Shown here piece by piece: positions 63,101 to 64,000 of a DNA stretch of 64,000 nucleotides. This DNA comes from Apostichopus japonicus (taxonomy: Eukaryota; Echinodermata; Holothuroidea; Aspidochirotida; Stichopodidae): contig NC_092568.1 of NCBI RefSeq assembly GCF_037975245.1, positions 28,082,501 through 28,146,500 on the forward strand, in the 5' to 3' direction. The stretch's first letter is position 1, and each line of letters opens with the position of its first letter. Both the position numbers and the translations under genes were made by a program. The notes under the pieces were generated by a model that worked only from the letters and a program-made list of their open reading frames with translations, was not told the DNA's origin and made no database searches.

Positions 63101-64000
63101 GTAAGTATTAGTTAATCCACCTAATATCTCAGTCCATACAGTGGCGCGATGGCTTGGCGCACTGTGCGAGCTGATGATCGAGACTCTCTTTTGCATCCGT
63201 GGTTCGAGCCCCGGGTGATGACGTCTTTTGCCGATCTTTTACAGCAAGTGCCTACACGGGGAGCTGTAAGTATTAGTTAATCCACCTAATATCTCAGTCC
63301 ATACAGTGGCGCGATGGCTTGGCGCACTGTGCGAGCTGATGATCGAGACTCTCTTTTGCATCCGTGGTTCGAAGCCCCGGGTGATGACGTCTTTTGCCGA
63401 TCTTTTACAGCAAGTGCCTACACGGGGAGCTGTAAGTATTAGTTAATCCACCTAATATCTCAGTCCATACAGTGGCGCGATGGCTTGGCGCACTGTGCGA
63501 GCTGATGATCGAGACTCTCTTTTGCATCCGTGGTTCGAACCCCGGGTGATGACGTCTTTTGCCGATCTTTTACAGCAAGTGCCTACACGGGGAGCTGTAA
63601 GTATTAGTTAATCCACCTAATATCTCAGTCCATACAGAGGCGCGATGGCTTGGCGCACTGTGCGAGCTGATGATCGAGACTCTCTTTTGCATCCGTGGTT
63701 CGAAGCCCGGGTGATGACGTCTTTTGCCGATCTTTTACAGCAAGTGCCTACACGGGGAGCTGTAAGTATTAGTTAATCCACCTAATATCTCAGTCCATAC
63801 AGTGGCGCGATGGCTTGGCGCACTGTGCGAGCTGATGATCGAGACTCTCTTTTGCATCCGTGGTTCGAACCCCGGGTGATGACGTCTTTTGCCGATCTTT
63901 TACAGCAAGTGCCTACACGGGGAGCTGTAAGTATTAGTTAATCCACCTAATATCTCAGTCCATACAGTGGCGCGATGGCTTGGCGCACTGTGCGAGCTGA
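60166..64000 (+). repeat. 15-kb offset duplication, copy 2
   Basis: Partner of 45,140-48,970. The offset is 15,026 bp at the left markers, 15,359 bp in the centre (two extra monomers here, including the CTTCTGC copies at about 61,208 and 61,539) and 15,029 bp at CATACAGAGG (63,631), where two monomers have been lost. At 60,405 this copy reads GGGAAATG where copy 1 has GGGTAATG, a later change on a shared mutation. The duplication may continue past the window end. Confidence 0.85.

Larger units (their letters stand above)
1..64000 (+). repeat. Satellite DNA array, 165/166-bp monomer, head to tail
   Basis: The same monomer recurs from the first to the last base, always in one orientation. Its start (TTACAGC) lies at 1, 166, 331, 496 and so on to 63,900. 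The spacing is 165 bp, or 166 bp where one C is added beside the B-box-like motif. One copy near 45,900 has lost a T from a T run. By arithmetic about 386 whole periods fit. Consensus GC is about 52% (85 of 165). Neighbouring copies usually differ at 0 to 5 positions. No flanking unique sequence, gene or inversion is visible, and both array edges lie outside the window. The period is close to nucleosome/chromatosome DNA length, as in many centromeric and pericentromeric satellites. That location is inferred, not shown. I do not recognise the family from memory. Confidence 0.98.

Noticed and set aside
1-64000. CRISPR array
   Set aside because: The whole 165-bp unit repeats. There are no short repeats separated by unique spacers and no cas genes.

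Overview
The window is one uninterrupted head-to-tail satellite DNA array. Every base except about 70 belongs to copies of a 165 to 166 bp monomer in the same orientation. The array runs off both ends, so it is longer than 64 kb. Taking the monomer start at position 1 and the last equivalent start at 63,900, arithmetic gives about 386 complete monomers. About 139 net extra bases come from 166-bp copies, plus one 70-bp insertion. I find no protein-coding gene, no mature RNA gene, no CRISPR array and no autonomous mobile element. All longer open frames are satellite sequence.

The organism is most likely a eukaryote, and the locus a heterochromatic block (centromeric, pericentromeric or similar). 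The reasons are a monomer close to nucleosome length, a very long homogenised array, nested multi-monomer duplications and eukaryote-type motifs. I do not recognise the family, so I name no species. The consensus monomer has 41 C, 44 G and 11 CpG in 165 bp, so CpG is not depleted. That fits either a genome with little CpG methylation or recent amplification.

Anatomy of a monomer (coordinates of the first copy, 1-165): a 7-bp inverted repeat with 17-nt spacer (1-31), whose arms carry a splice-acceptor-like and a splice-donor-like signal 21 nt apart; an AT-richer linker (about 32-68); a tRNA-like segment with an A-box-like motif (77-87), a possible D arm, a B-box match (128-138) and a possible T arm; and a tail with a TGACGTC motif and T4 runs. 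The 3' edge of the B box is the most variable place in the array. The donor/hairpin block is nearly invariant.

Layout: 1-7,200, plain 165-bp copies; 7,201-10,540, mixed copies with the single insertion at 8,118-8,187; 10,541-18,020, a mosaic with a divergent monomer type carrying a canonical tRNA-type B box; 18,021-36,690, mostly 166-bp copies; 36,691-43,940, a 21/22-monomer unit in tandem; 43,941-51,269, plain copies whose middle part recurs 15 kb downstream; 51,270-58,640, a 23-monomer unit in tandem; 58,641-64,000, copies ending in the second half of the 15-kb duplication. Shared private mutations show the higher-order copies, whose offsets include 13 monomers (four times), 17, 21, 23, about 76 and about 93 monomers. 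Whole-monomer gains and losses separate the copies, as expected of unequal exchange.

All subtype calls and boundaries were made by eye. Higher-order boundaries are good to about one monomer.
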